64,000 nucleotides of DNA from Campylobacter sp. MIT 12-8780 (lineage in GTDB: Bacteria > Campylobacterota > Campylobacteria > Campylobacterales > Campylobacteraceae). The stretch is taken from contig NZ_QHLL01000009.1 in assembly GCF_006864535.1 (NCBI RefSeq), forward strand, positions 16,600 to 80,599. The letters are read 5' to 3'. Below the pieces are notes generated by a model, which ran no database searches, had not been told where the DNA came from, and saw nothing but the letters and a program-made list of their open reading frames with translations. Below, in pieces: positions 53,788 to 61,947 of the stretch (positions are counted from its first letter, which is position 1; each line of letters opens with the position of its first letter). Made by a program: the position numbers and the translations under genes.

Positions 53788-54652
53788 TTATGTTTTGACA
53801 AAAATTACCCAGTTACCAATGGCTAGTGGTATAAAATCAAGTTTGTATTTTTCACTAAACTCATCAACGGCTTTTTTTACTCCGCTATGTAATGAAAAAT
53901 ATCCAGCCACGCAAAGCACCCCATTTTTCACTAAACGAGGATAGAAAAACTCTAAACCCTCTAATACAGGATTGTATAAATCCGGATCAAGATTAACCAG
54001 ACAAAATTTTTCATTTTCTAGCCCTTGTGTGGTTTGTGGAAACCAACCTTGCTTGATAATGACTTTTTGAGGGTTTGGCATTTTGCTTAAAACCAGCTCT
54101 TTAGAAGTATTGCTTAAATGCCCTTCTCCAAATTCTTTGGCAAAAATATTGTCTCCTTTTTCAATATCATCTTTTGCATAGCCTTCAAAGGTATCAAAAA
54201 GATATAAGCTTTTATCTGGAAAGTATTTATTGAATCTTTTTGCAGTATCGCCTTGATATACACCAAGTTCAGCTATGCTTCCTTTAATATCCTTTTGGGA
54301 AAAAATTTGAGCTAATTTAGCTAAAAATTTTTCAAGTGGTTCATAATAACTTTGATAAAAAGGATTAATGATCTTATCTTGAGCTATGTTAAACTCATCT
54401 TTAAGTTGCTTTATAATGTCTTCTCCACAAACTGAAGCTACAAAAATTTGATCAAAATTTGTTTGTGTTAAGATTTGAGGTGATTGCACCATAAAGCTTT
54501 TTTCTTGCAATTCAATCATCGTGCCATGCTTTTTTGAATCATTATCCACAAAAAAGAGTATTTCATACCCCCCCCCCCAGCCTATTATTTAAAATTTGAG
54601 CAGCGACTTCTCTACCGCCAGTAGCTGCACCAAAGATGATGATTTTTTTCAT
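53788..54652 (-). CDS. Phase-variable methyltransferase, currently OFF (11 G)
   Basis: The reading frame from ATG at 54652, which overlaps the ptmB stop by ATGA, gives MKKIIIFGAATGGREVAAQI, then an 11-G tract (54568-54578) and a stop (GTA TGA) after 29 codons. Downstream of the tract, in another frame, comes EILFFVDNDSKKHG and a TylF-like SAM methyltransferase with AELGVYQGDTAKRF and LFDTFEGY. With 10 G the two join into one 287-aa protein: a Rossmann-like N-terminus and the methyltransferase. A GTG at 54549 could allow weak internal translation. It resembles the phase-variable methyltransferase in the C. jejuni flagellin glycosylation locus. Confidence 0.85.
54568..54578 (-). repeat. Poly-C/G tract, 11 nt, in the methyltransferase gene
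   Basis: Eleven G after AGG-CT on the coding strand put the downstream half out of frame; ten or thirteen would restore it. Confidence 0.9.
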
Positions 54653-55320
54653 TGTTTCTCCTTTAAAATTTGATTTGCTTTTTCTAAATCCTCTTTAGTA
54701 TTTATATCAAGACTTTCTTTTTCGCTCATTATATAAGGCAGGCTTTTTGGGATTAAAAAGCTTTTGTGTTTTTTAAAAAGTTCTGTTTTTACTATATAAA
54801 TTGCACCATTGCTCATAAAAACTTCAGGCAAAGCTTGACGAGGTGTGAAAGGAAAGTCATTATTACAAATTCCTTTTAAGTCCCCATTTTCATCTAAGAT
54901 AAAAGCTTTTAACAGCTCTTTGTCAGCTAGCTTAACACTCATTAAGCTATTGGCATGTTCGCTTTGAAATTTATGAAAGGCTTCATCAATGTGCTTGTGT
55001 GTTCTAAAAGGTGAAGTTGGTTGAAGTAGGATAATATTTTCAAAGCCCTCAAAATGTGTTAAGGCGTGCAGTATCAAGCCATCGCTTCTAGCGTTATCTG
55101 TTGCAAGTTCTTGAGGGCGAAGCAAAGGTTTAATGTTGTTTTCTTTAGCATAGGCTAGATATTCTTTAGAATCACTACTTAAAACAATTTCATCTATACA
55201 AGTAGCTTTTTTAGCTGCTTCAAAAGTGTAATAAAGTAAAGGCTTGCCATCAAGTAGGGCAAGATTTTTGTTCTTTATGCCTTTTGAGCCAGCCCTTGCT
55301 GGGATTATCGCTAGAGTCAT
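54649..55320 (-). CDS. ptmB: CMP-legionaminic acid synthetase (acylneuraminate cytidylyltransferase)
   Basis: It activates a nonulosonic acid with CTP; in C. jejuni the PtmB/LegF enzyme does this for legionaminic acid used on flagellin. The 223-aa protein has the P-loop-like IIPARAGSKGIKNKNLALL (4-22), LQPTSPFR near residue 98 and the C-terminal block ISMEKESLDIN-like (IMSEKESLDINTKEDLEKA). LegI and LegG in the same operon support legionaminic rather than sialic or pseudaminic acid. Confidence 0.88.
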   Translation of the reverse strand: MTLAIIPARAGSKGIKNKNLALLDGKPLLYYTFEAAKKATCIDEIVLSSDSKEYLAYAKENNIKPLLRPQELATDNARSDGLILHALTHFEGFENIILLQPTSPFRTHKHIDEAFHKFQSEHANSLMSVKLADKELLKAFILDENGDLKGICNNDFPFTPRQALPEVFMSNGAIYIVKTELFKKHKSFLIPKSLPYIMSEKESLDINTKEDLEKANQILKEKQ

Positions 55321-55329
55321 GACTTTTCC

Positions 55330-56281
55330 TTAACCAAAACTGGCTTTGCCAAAGTCAAATTCGTTACAATCATATCTTGGCAGAGCTTGCGGACGCATTT
55401 TTAAGTCCTCTAACTTTGTATCTCTTGATTCTACATTGAAAGAAAAAGCTACACCAAATTCACTTAAGCTTTTTTCAGTAAAGTCTGTAAAGGTGTGAAA
55501 TCCCCCATAAGGATAACAAAAAAGCTTTGTTTCAAGCTTTGTCAAAAGCTGTTCTAAAAAATCAAAAGAATGATGAATTTCTTTGATTTGCTCATTTTCA
55601 CTCAGCTTTGAAAAGACAAAATGCTTAACGCTATGAGAGCCAAGTATCATTTTGTTTTCATGCATTTTTATAAGTTCTTTTTCGCTCATATAGAGATTTT
55701 TAAATATAAGCTCATCATTTGCAAATTTTTTCACAAGTTCATCTAAAATTTGTTCCCTAAATTCATATTTTATATAATAATTAAACATCTTTTTAAAATC
55801 CTGCGTTGCTTCATCATTATCTTGTTTTGTGTAGGTTTTGGCTTTGAAATTTTCTAGCTTATCCATTTCAAGCATATTTTCACAAACTAAGTTCCTAGCT
55901 TCTTCCATCAAAGCCCCCCCCCCCTATCTTGCCTAGTAGATAATGAATGCGGTGCACATCAAGTGCTTTTTGTCTTTCATACACTCCTGTTGGGATAAAA
56001 AATAAACCAAAAATTCCTCTTTTTAAAAATTCTGGTAAAACAAAACTATAATGATCGATAAAGCCATCATCAAAGCTGGGTAAAATTTTATTTTTTACTT
56101 TAGCAAAGATATGTTCATCATGAGGATTTTCACAAAGCGCTAAAAAATCCTCATATTTTACAAAGCCAAATTTTTGCTCAAAAAAGTCAAGCTGTTTTTT
56201 AAAATTTTCAACTGAAAGATAGCGAAAATATGGGAAGTTTTTATCGCTTTTTCTTACATAGTGATACATTATGGTTTTCAT
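55330..56281 (-). CDS. Phase-variable polysaccharide deacetylase, currently OFF (11 G)
   Basis: The gene starts at ATG 56281 (MKTIMYHYVRKSDKNFPYFR), shows the NodB motif-1 sequence SFDDGF near residue 68, and then meets an 11-G tract (55914-55924). The frame ends soon after, at KIGGGGFDGRS. The rest, including the motif-2 histidines in GSHSVKH and the CYPYGG block, continues in another frame to 55330. Ten G would give one 316-aa NodB-family protein predicted to remove N-acetyl groups from a sugar. It overlaps the formyltransferase stop by ATGA, so it sits within the glycan operon. Confidence 0.83.
55914..55924 (-). repeat. Poly-C/G tract, 11 nt, in the deacetylase gene
   Basis: Eleven G follow ATA on the coding strand. 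With this length the upstream and downstream halves are in different frames; 10 or 13 G would join them. Confidence 0.9.
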
Positions 56282-57090
56282 TGTTTGTCCTTTGTTAGAG
56301 CTGGATTTTCTAGGATTGAAGCTTTTTGCGATTCTGGTTTTTGTAGGTATTTTTCTACCAAATTATTGGCAAAATTATCATACATTTTCAATGTGGCTTC
56401 TAGGGTAAAATCTTTCTTTTTATAGAGCTTACCGCTTTTTTTGTCGTTTGGCTGTTTTAGGGGAACTAAGTTTTCATAATTTTTAATTAAGTCCTTATAG
56501 GTGCTTGCAACTTTAGCAATTAGCCTATTGCCTATTTTATGGCAGTCATCATTTATGCAAACTTCAGCACGAATTTGATGGATAATATCACCTGTATCAA
56601 TGCCTTTGTCTATATACATAAAGCTTGCACCTACAAATTCTGGTTCATTATTTACAAGAGGAAAAAAATTCGTTCCACTGCCTCTATAATATGGAGATAA
56701 GCCCAAATGCACATTTAAAAAAGCCTTGCCAAAAAAATCAATCAATGGAGCTTCTATCAAAGAACAACCATAAGCTATAAGCAAATCAGGCTTTAAATCA
56801 ATGATCTCATCTATAAATTCTTGATTGTTAATAGCTTTATCTGGTATAAAATGAGGCTTTGATAAATCAGGACTTAGATCAACAAAGGCTTGAAAAAAAT
56901 CCTTTTCACTTTGAAGTCTTAAAGCAAGATGCTTTTCTTGCAAGTCTTGTGCATTTGTATATGTATATGCTTGAGTGTTTTTTAGCTCACAATAGCTTTT
57001 TAAAACCTCAATTTCACTATCTAAAGCTATCGCTTTACGCATAAAGCTATGTCTTAGCTCATTGCTTGTAAGTATAATGATTTTTTTCAT
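56278..57090 (-). CDS. Formyltransferase-domain protein
   Basis: A 270-aa protein of the methionyl-tRNA/UDP-sugar formyltransferase fold. It has the formyl-folate motif HLGLSPYYRGSGTNFFPL (128-145) and the catalytic-region block IDKGIDTGDI (160-169). The open frame extends 31 codons upstream into a hydrophobic stretch, but the ATG at 57090 (MKKIIILTSNELRHSFMRKA) is the sensible start and lies 22 bases after the preceding stop; its ribosome site is poor. In this operon it probably formylates an amino-sugar, changing the N-acyl group of the flagellin glycan. Confidence 0.82.
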   Translation of the reverse strand: MKKIIILTSNELRHSFMRKAIALDSEIEVLKSYCELKNTQAYTYTNAQDLQEKHLALRLQSEKDFFQAFVDLSPDLSKPHFIPDKAINNQEFIDEIIDLKPDLLIAYGCSLIEAPLIDFFGKAFLNVHLGLSPYYRGSGTNFFPLVNNEPEFVGASFMYIDKGIDTGDIIHQIRAEVCINDDCHKIGNRLIAKVASTYKDLIKNYENLVPLKQPNDKKSGKLYKKKDFTLEATLKMYDNFANNLVEKYLQKPESQKASILENPALTKDKQ

Positions 57091-57112
57091 AGCAATACCC
57101 CAGTAAAGCACT

Positions 57113-58240
57113 TTAAGCACATAGTAAGTTCTTAAAATGATAAGGGTATGGAGGATAAAAGCTAGAGCTTTTGAGCCTTTCATGAATTAAAGCCCCCCCC
57201 CCAGAGCTTAAAGGAAGTATATTTGGTCTATCTTGATCGCCATCAGCCTTACAAAGTATATAATCTTTAGCTTCGGTTTTATAAGCAAATTCTATATTTA
57301 CATTTTTTTTCTCAAAGGGTTCAAAATAATTTGGCACTAAATCCTGTTCATTTTTACATATAAAACCAGCTTTTAGAATTTCACTTGCATTTTCTGTATA
57401 ACAAAGTAGATCAAGGTATTCACACTGCCTTTTTTGAAGTAGGGTTTGAAACTGAGCATAAAGATTGTTTGGGAAAGTTCCTGCAAAATCAACTATTCTT
57501 AAACATTTTGCCCCTTGTATTTTGTTTTCTCTCATAACTAGAATACATTGTAAAAAATCTTTTTCAAAAATTCCAAAGAATTCATATGTATAAAAGGGAT
57601 GTTTTTCATATCTATTGATAAAAAAATCCAAACTTTTTCGTGGTGAATGAGCTAAAAATAACTTTGTATTTTTAAAAGAAGCTAAAGAAATTTGTTCTAT
57701 TTTATGAGTAGATGAGGAGCTTAAAGCTTGTAAATTTTGAGAAAATGAAGCGATTTTAAAATCCTTTAAAGTCTCATTTTTGATATAAAAATGTTGTAAA
57801 AAATCGATTTTATATTTAAACGCCTTGTAAATTTTTTTTGCATCTTCACTAATGCCTATTATACCAATACTTGAAGGCTCAAAGCATTTGATAAAATGAT
57901 AATACAATTTTAAGCCTATGCCATGTTTTGCAAATTCTTTCTTTACCATCCAAATAGCTAGCCAATACTCATTTAAGCTTTTTAAGCTTATATCATACTT
58001 ACTTAGTGGGATAAAACCAAGTATGGCATCAAATTCCTTGCTTTGAGTGTTGAAGGCTACGACAAAATTATATCTTTTGTTTTCTTTATCTAAATGCTGA
58101 AAATCAAGCAATTCTTTAGAATGAGCCAGTATATGCCCTTTTTTCCAGTGATTTTCTATGAAATTCATGAGTAGATCAGCTTCATCTATATGGCAAAATC
58201 GTATTTCATGCTGACTTGCTTGCTTAATATCATTCATCAT
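57113..58240 (-). CDS. Acetyltransferase-like protein with C-terminal G tract
   Basis: A 375-aa protein with an N-terminal GNAT-like fold ([20 protein letters not shown], then [20 protein letters not shown]) and a second, related half (about 190-345) ending in the motif DGDQDRPN. I infer that it transfers an acyl group to a sugar amine in nonulosonic-acid synthesis. Ten G at 57193-57202 follow LSS and encode GGG; the frame then continues for 23 residues. With 9 or 11 G it would stop within a few codons, so slippage alters only this tail. It starts by ATGA overlap with legG. Confidence 0.75.
   Translation of the reverse strand: MMNDIKQASQHEIRFCHIDEADLLMNFIENHWKKGHILAHSKELLDFQHLDKENKRYNFVVAFNTQSKEFDAILGFIPLSKYDISLKSLNEYWLAIWMVKKEFAKHGIGLKLYYHFIKCFEPSSIGIIGISEDAKKIYKAFKYKIDFLQHFYIKNETLKDFKIASFSQNLQALSSSSTHKIEQISLASFKNTKLFLAHSPRKSLDFFINRYEKHPFYTYEFFGIFEKDFLQCILVMRENKIQGAKCLRIVDFAGTFPNNLYAQFQTLLQKRQCEYLDLLCYTENASEILKAGFICKNEQDLVPNYFEPFEKKNVNIEFAYKTEAKDYILCKADGDQDRPNILPLSSGGGALIHERLKSSSFYPPYPYHFKNLLCA
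57193..57202 (-). repeat. Poly-C/G tract, 10 nt, near the 3' end of the acetyltransferase-like gene
   Basis: Ten G on the coding strand, in TCT-GGG-GGG-GGG-GCT. All alternative lengths end the protein 3-6 codons later. Confidence 0.9.
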
Positions 58241-59352
58241 AACTCCTTAAACACTTTTTGCTTAGAAATCTTAAAAAAATCCCCTTTTTCAAGATGAGTA
58301 AAAAACTCTTTTGAGCTATTGATAAGCTTTGGTTTTTCTTGTTTGGTATTTTTATTTTTATGCACATTTTCTATGGCATTTAGAATTTTTTCTGCTTTTG
58401 CTGGCACTTTTGTTACGCTTTGAGAGCCTGATCTGTTATTTTGTCTTGATCCGACTAAAATTCCTGGTGTTTTAAGATATAAGGCTTCTTTAAGTATGCA
58501 GCTTGAATTGCCTATGATAAAATCAGCATGTTTTAAAAGAGTGATAAAATACTCAAAACGCAAAGAAGAAAATAGTCTAAAATTTGGTAAGTTTTTAAGC
58601 TCTTCATAGCTTTGCATGATAAACTCAAAACCTAAATCATTATTTGGATAAATCACTATATAGTTTTTAGCGCTTTGTTTGAGGGCTTTTACAAATTCAA
58701 AGGCTTGCTCTTTCATAGAGTTAAACTCGGTTGTAACAGGGTGAAGTGTAGCGATAGCATAATTTTGAAAATTTATTTCATAATAGCTTTTTGCTTGTTC
58801 TAGTGAGACTTTATTATTAGCTAAAATTTCAAGGTCTGGAGAACCTATGATAAAAATTGATTGCTCATCTTCTCCAAGTTGCATAAGGGTTTTTTTAGCC
58901 TTTTCATCATTGACTAAATGAATGTGAGCGAGTTTTGAGATAGCATGTCTTAAACTATCATCTATAGTGCCAGAAAGCTCGCCTCCTTCAATATGAGCTA
59001 CAAGTATGTTGTTTAATGCTCCTACGCTTGCAGCAGCAAGTGGTTCTATCCTATCGCCATGAACCACGATGAGATCAGGCTGTATTTCAACAACAAATCT
59101 TGAAAAACCATCTATAGTAGAGGCTAAAGCCTTATCCATTTGATAATATCTATCATGGTTTATAAAGCGGAATATATTTTTAAATCCTGCCTTACTTACC
59201 TCATCAGCTGTAAAGCCAAAACCTTTGCTCATATGCATGCCTGTTACAAAGATAAAAAGCTCAAAATTTGGAGCTTCTTCAACTTTTAGCATTAAGGATT
59301 TTATCTTTGCAAAATCAGCCCTAGTGCCGGTTACAAAAACTATTTTTTTCAC
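58237..59352 (-). CDS. legG: UDP-sugar hydrolysing 2-epimerase LegG (NeuC-like)
   Basis: LegG converts UDP-N,N'-diacetylbacillosamine into the free 2,4-diacetamido-trideoxymannose that LegI condenses. The 371-aa protein has the UDP-GlcNAc 2-epimerase fold: [14 protein letters not shown] near the N-terminus, [17 protein letters not shown] (about 104-120), [19 protein letters not shown] (about 129-147) and the C-terminal nucleotide loop [10 protein letters not shown]. It overlaps its neighbours by four bases on both sides. Confidence 0.9.
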   Translation of the reverse strand: MKKIVFVTGTRADFAKIKSLMLKVEEAPNFELFIFVTGMHMSKGFGFTADEVSKAGFKNIFRFINHDRYYQMDKALASTIDGFSRFVVEIQPDLIVVHGDRIEPLAAASVGALNNILVAHIEGGELSGTIDDSLRHAISKLAHIHLVNDEKAKKTLMQLGEDEQSIFIIGSPDLEILANNKVSLEQAKSYYEINFQNYAIATLHPVTTEFNSMKEQAFEFVKALKQSAKNYIVIYPNNDLGFEFIMQSYEELKNLPNFRLFSSLRFEYFITLLKHADFIIGNSSCILKEALYLKTPGILVGSRQNNRSGSQSVTKVPAKAEKILNAIENVHKNKNTKQEKPKLINSSKEFFTHLEKGDFFKISKQKVFKEL

Positions 59353-60398
59353 TCAAAATCCTCAAATTGCAATTGCGTGTCATGAGTTATATCTTTTTTA
59401 GCTTTTTTGCCAAGTATGCTTTCATAATGCTTAGCATGAATTCCGCCTTTGCCAGGTCTTTTTACCCAAATATTTTCCTTGCTTAAAAGCTCTCCTTTTT
59501 TAATATCTTTTATACTTACAACGCTTGCAAAAGCAAAGTCTATGGTAACTTGTTCCTCTGTTGCTGCTTGCTTTAATGCCCCATCTCCTCTCATTATACG
59601 CATTTGCTCACTTTGTATAATAAGCTCTTTTAGGGCATGTTCATCCATTGAGCAAACTATATCTGGTCCCTCTCTATGCATAGTATCAGTAAAGTGTCTT
59701 TCTAGCACACAAGCTCCAAGTGCAACTGCTCCAAGGCAAGCAAGATTATTTAAGGTATGATCGCTTAATCCTACAAGGCAGTCAAATTCTTTTTCAAGTT
59801 CTTTCATAGCATTTAAACGCACGAGCTTTTGTGGGGTAGGATAAAGATTGGTTGTGTGAAGCAGGACAAAAGGCACTTCGGCTTTTCTTAAGATAGCTAC
59901 GCTTTCTTTTATATTTGCAAGTGAGTTCATGCCTGTGCTTAAAATCATAGGCTTTTTAAAGCTTGCTATGTGTTTGATTAAGGGATAATTATTGCATTCT
60001 CCAGAGCCTATTTTATAAGCTAAAACACCCATATCTTCAAGTCGGTTCGCTGCAGCTCTTGAAAAAGGTGTGCTAAGATAGACAAGTCCTTTACTTTCAC
60101 TATACTCTTTTAATGCCCTTTCATCTTTTTCATTTAAAGCACATTTTTGCATGATTTCATAAATGCTAATTTTTGCATTTCCAGGTATTACACTTTTTGC
60201 AGCTTCACTCATCTCATCTTCAACAATATGAGTTTGATGCTTTATGAGCCTAGCTCCAGCACGAGCTGCACTATCTACCATAAGCTTTGCAAGCTCTAAA
60301 CTACCATTATGATTAATGCCAATTTCAGGCACAACAAGAGGCTGTGTATCTTTTGATATGGTAATTGAAGCTATTTTAATCTCTTTTGCATTTTTCAT
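59349..60398 (-). CDS. legI: Legionaminic acid synthase LegI (NeuB-like)
   Basis: It condenses the LegG product with phosphoenolpyruvate to N,N'-diacetyllegionaminic acid. The 349-aa protein has the NeuB TIM-barrel with [20 protein letters not shown] near residue 24, [19 protein letters not shown] and [16 protein letters not shown], and a C-terminal SAF domain with [20 protein letters not shown]. NeuB enzymes for sialic, pseudaminic and legionaminic acid are similar, so the choice of LegI rests on sequence impression and the legG neighbour. Confidence 0.88.
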   Translation of the reverse strand: MKNAKEIKIASITISKDTQPLVVPEIGINHNGSLELAKLMVDSAARAGARLIKHQTHIVEDEMSEAAKSVIPGNAKISIYEIMQKCALNEKDERALKEYSESKGLVYLSTPFSRAAANRLEDMGVLAYKIGSGECNNYPLIKHIASFKKPMILSTGMNSLANIKESVAILRKAEVPFVLLHTTNLYPTPQKLVRLNAMKELEKEFDCLVGLSDHTLNNLACLGAVALGACVLERHFTDTMHREGPDIVCSMDEHALKELIIQSEQMRIMRGDGALKQAATEEQVTIDFAFASVVSIKDIKKGELLSKENIWVKRPGKGGIHAKHYESILGKKAKKDITHDTQLQFEDFE

Positions 60399-60418
60399 CT
60401 TTTATTTCTCTTTATTTT

Positions 60419-61936
60419 TTACTCATCTTTAAATTCTTTTTTTATCTTAGGCATATCGATAAAAAAGAATTTGACAATCCCCCCCCCCCAGCGATTGTTA
60501 TAAGCTTTGATAAAAGCTTCACCTAGTTTGTATGGAAGCTGTTCTTTAAGCTTTAAGGCTTCTTTATAGTCTGGATAGGTTTCTATATTTTGTAATTTTA
60601 GTTCGGGTTTCAACTCTATGAGAGTATTATAAATGTTTTGTTTTTCTTTGTGTTCTCTTGAAATTTGCTTGATCTTAAAAGGAAGTTGGAGTATTTGCAT
60701 CAAGTTTTTTGAGTTTTTTATCATTATTTCACCAAGTTTATAACTAAGTTGGTTTTTGATTTTATAGACTGCTCCTATATTTGAAGTATTTTTTTGTTTA
60801 GAAAATTGAATAATGGAATTTTGTAATTGTGCAGCTTTGATATTAATATCTCTAAATCTAAGTTGTAGCAATTGCCTAAGATCGTTAAGTTGATTTTCTT
60901 TAAGATTTTTTTTGATATTTTGCAATTCATCACAAAAAATAGGAGTTTCTAAGGCTATTTCCCACCATTTTTTTCTATATTGGTAGTGTAAAGGAATTAA
61001 AGAATTGTAATTAAGCGTTTTGTATAAAGAACCCCAAGGATTTGGAAAATCTCCTCCACCTGTAAAATGGATGATTCTTGGATTTTCTAATTCATGTTCA
61101 AAATCCAGTTTGGTCATATCATAATGAGCATTCTTTTCTGGTTTTGGTATATCATTGAATGAGTTGTTGTCTATATTTGCTGTTCCAAAAGTTAAATTCC
61201 ATCGTAAAGGTATAGTTAAATATCTATTATTAGTTGCAGTAATGGCGTTGATCGCACATTCATCACCAAGGTGATTTAAATGAAATTTTGCCATAAATTC
61301 AAAACACCTTTCTTCGATTTTTTCTTTTCTCCATAAATCTAAATCAATAAACATAAATCCAGTATTAAAATGAAAAGGTTCAAGTTTAAAATCATCAAGA
61401 TGTTTTATTTTAGCTTTTAAAGGAGGGTATTGTCTAAAACATCCTACAGCAGCAATTATTTTATTGCACAAATCAAGTGTAAAAATTTCTCTTATATCTG
61501 AAACTGCTAACATATCCACATCTAAATAAAGACATTTTGAAATTTCATTTGGCAAAGAAGAAGCCATTCTTAATTTAAAATATGCCAAGTGACTCCCTTG
61601 TATTTTAGGCAAAGAGTATATTTTTAAAAAAGTATCATCTAAAGTGTAGATTTTTATCTTGCAAGGATAAATTGTATTAAGTTCGGCTTCAAATTTTTCC
61701 AATTTAATTTTGTTTTCATTTTTAATGCCATCTGTAAGAAGATGAAATACATATCCTTCTTCACATTCGTGTAAAGATTGGTATCCAAGTTGTTTGAAGT
61801 TTATTTTATTTGTAGCTGTTTCATTAAAAAAATCTTTAATTTTTTTTAATGAGTTAGTATTTTTGATTATGCTGGTTATTAAAACTGCGACGTATTTTAC
61901 ATAATTATCATTGAGGTTAAAAACAATATGAAACAT
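60419..61936 (-). CDS. Phase-variable GT8-type glycosyltransferase (in frame)
   Basis: The start at 61936 (AAGGAAA before it) gives MFHIVFNLNDNYVKYVAVLI and 505 aa, parallel to the 52314 gene. The GT8 domain has DVD at 139-141 in LYLDVDMLA. The C-terminus carries two tail modules, QLSYKLGEIMIKN and QLPYKLGEAFIKAYNNRW, joined by YPDYKEALKLKE. An 11-G tract in the second module encodes WGGG and is in frame; 10 or 12 G would replace the last 20 or so residues. The final 60 residues are nearly the same as in the 52314 gene, while the catalytic domains differ. Confidence 0.85.
   Translation of the reverse strand: MFHIVFNLNDNYVKYVAVLITSIIKNTNSLKKIKDFFNETATNKINFKQLGYQSLHECEEGYVFHLLTDGIKNENKIKLEKFEAELNTIYPCKIKIYTLDDTFLKIYSLPKIQGSHLAYFKLRMASSLPNEISKCLYLDVDMLAVSDIREIFTLDLCNKIIAAVGCFRQYPPLKAKIKHLDDFKLEPFHFNTGFMFIDLDLWRKEKIEERCFEFMAKFHLNHLGDECAINAITATNNRYLTIPLRWNLTFGTANIDNNSFNDIPKPEKNAHYDMTKLDFEHELENPRIIHFTGGGDFPNPWGSLYKTLNYNSLIPLHYQYRKKWWEIALETPIFCDELQNIKKNLKENQLNDLRQLLQLRFRDINIKAAQLQNSIIQFSKQKNTSNIGAVYKIKNQLSYKLGEIMIKNSKNLMQILQLPFKIKQISREHKEKQNIYNTLIELKPELKLQNIETYPDYKEALKLKEQLPYKLGEAFIKAYNNRWGGGIVKFFFIDMPKIKKEFKDE
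60479..60489 (-). repeat. Poly-C/G tract, 11 nt, in the second GT8 gene
   Basis: Eleven G on the coding strand, the first two completing a Trp codon (TGG) and the other nine coding Gly-Gly-Gly. It occupies the same position as the G10 tract of the 52314 gene. Confidence 0.9.
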
Positions 61937-61947
61937 AGATTTCCTTA

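Noticed and set aside
53788..54549. Methyltransferase as an independent gene starting with GTG at 54549
   Set aside because: The start has no ribosome site at proper distance, while an ATGA-coupled frame 100 bp upstream joins it through the G tract at 10 G.
56278..57183. 301-aa reading of the formyltransferase
   Set aside because: The first 31 residues overlap the preceding gene's end and are not part of the fold; the ATG at 57090 gives the normal start.
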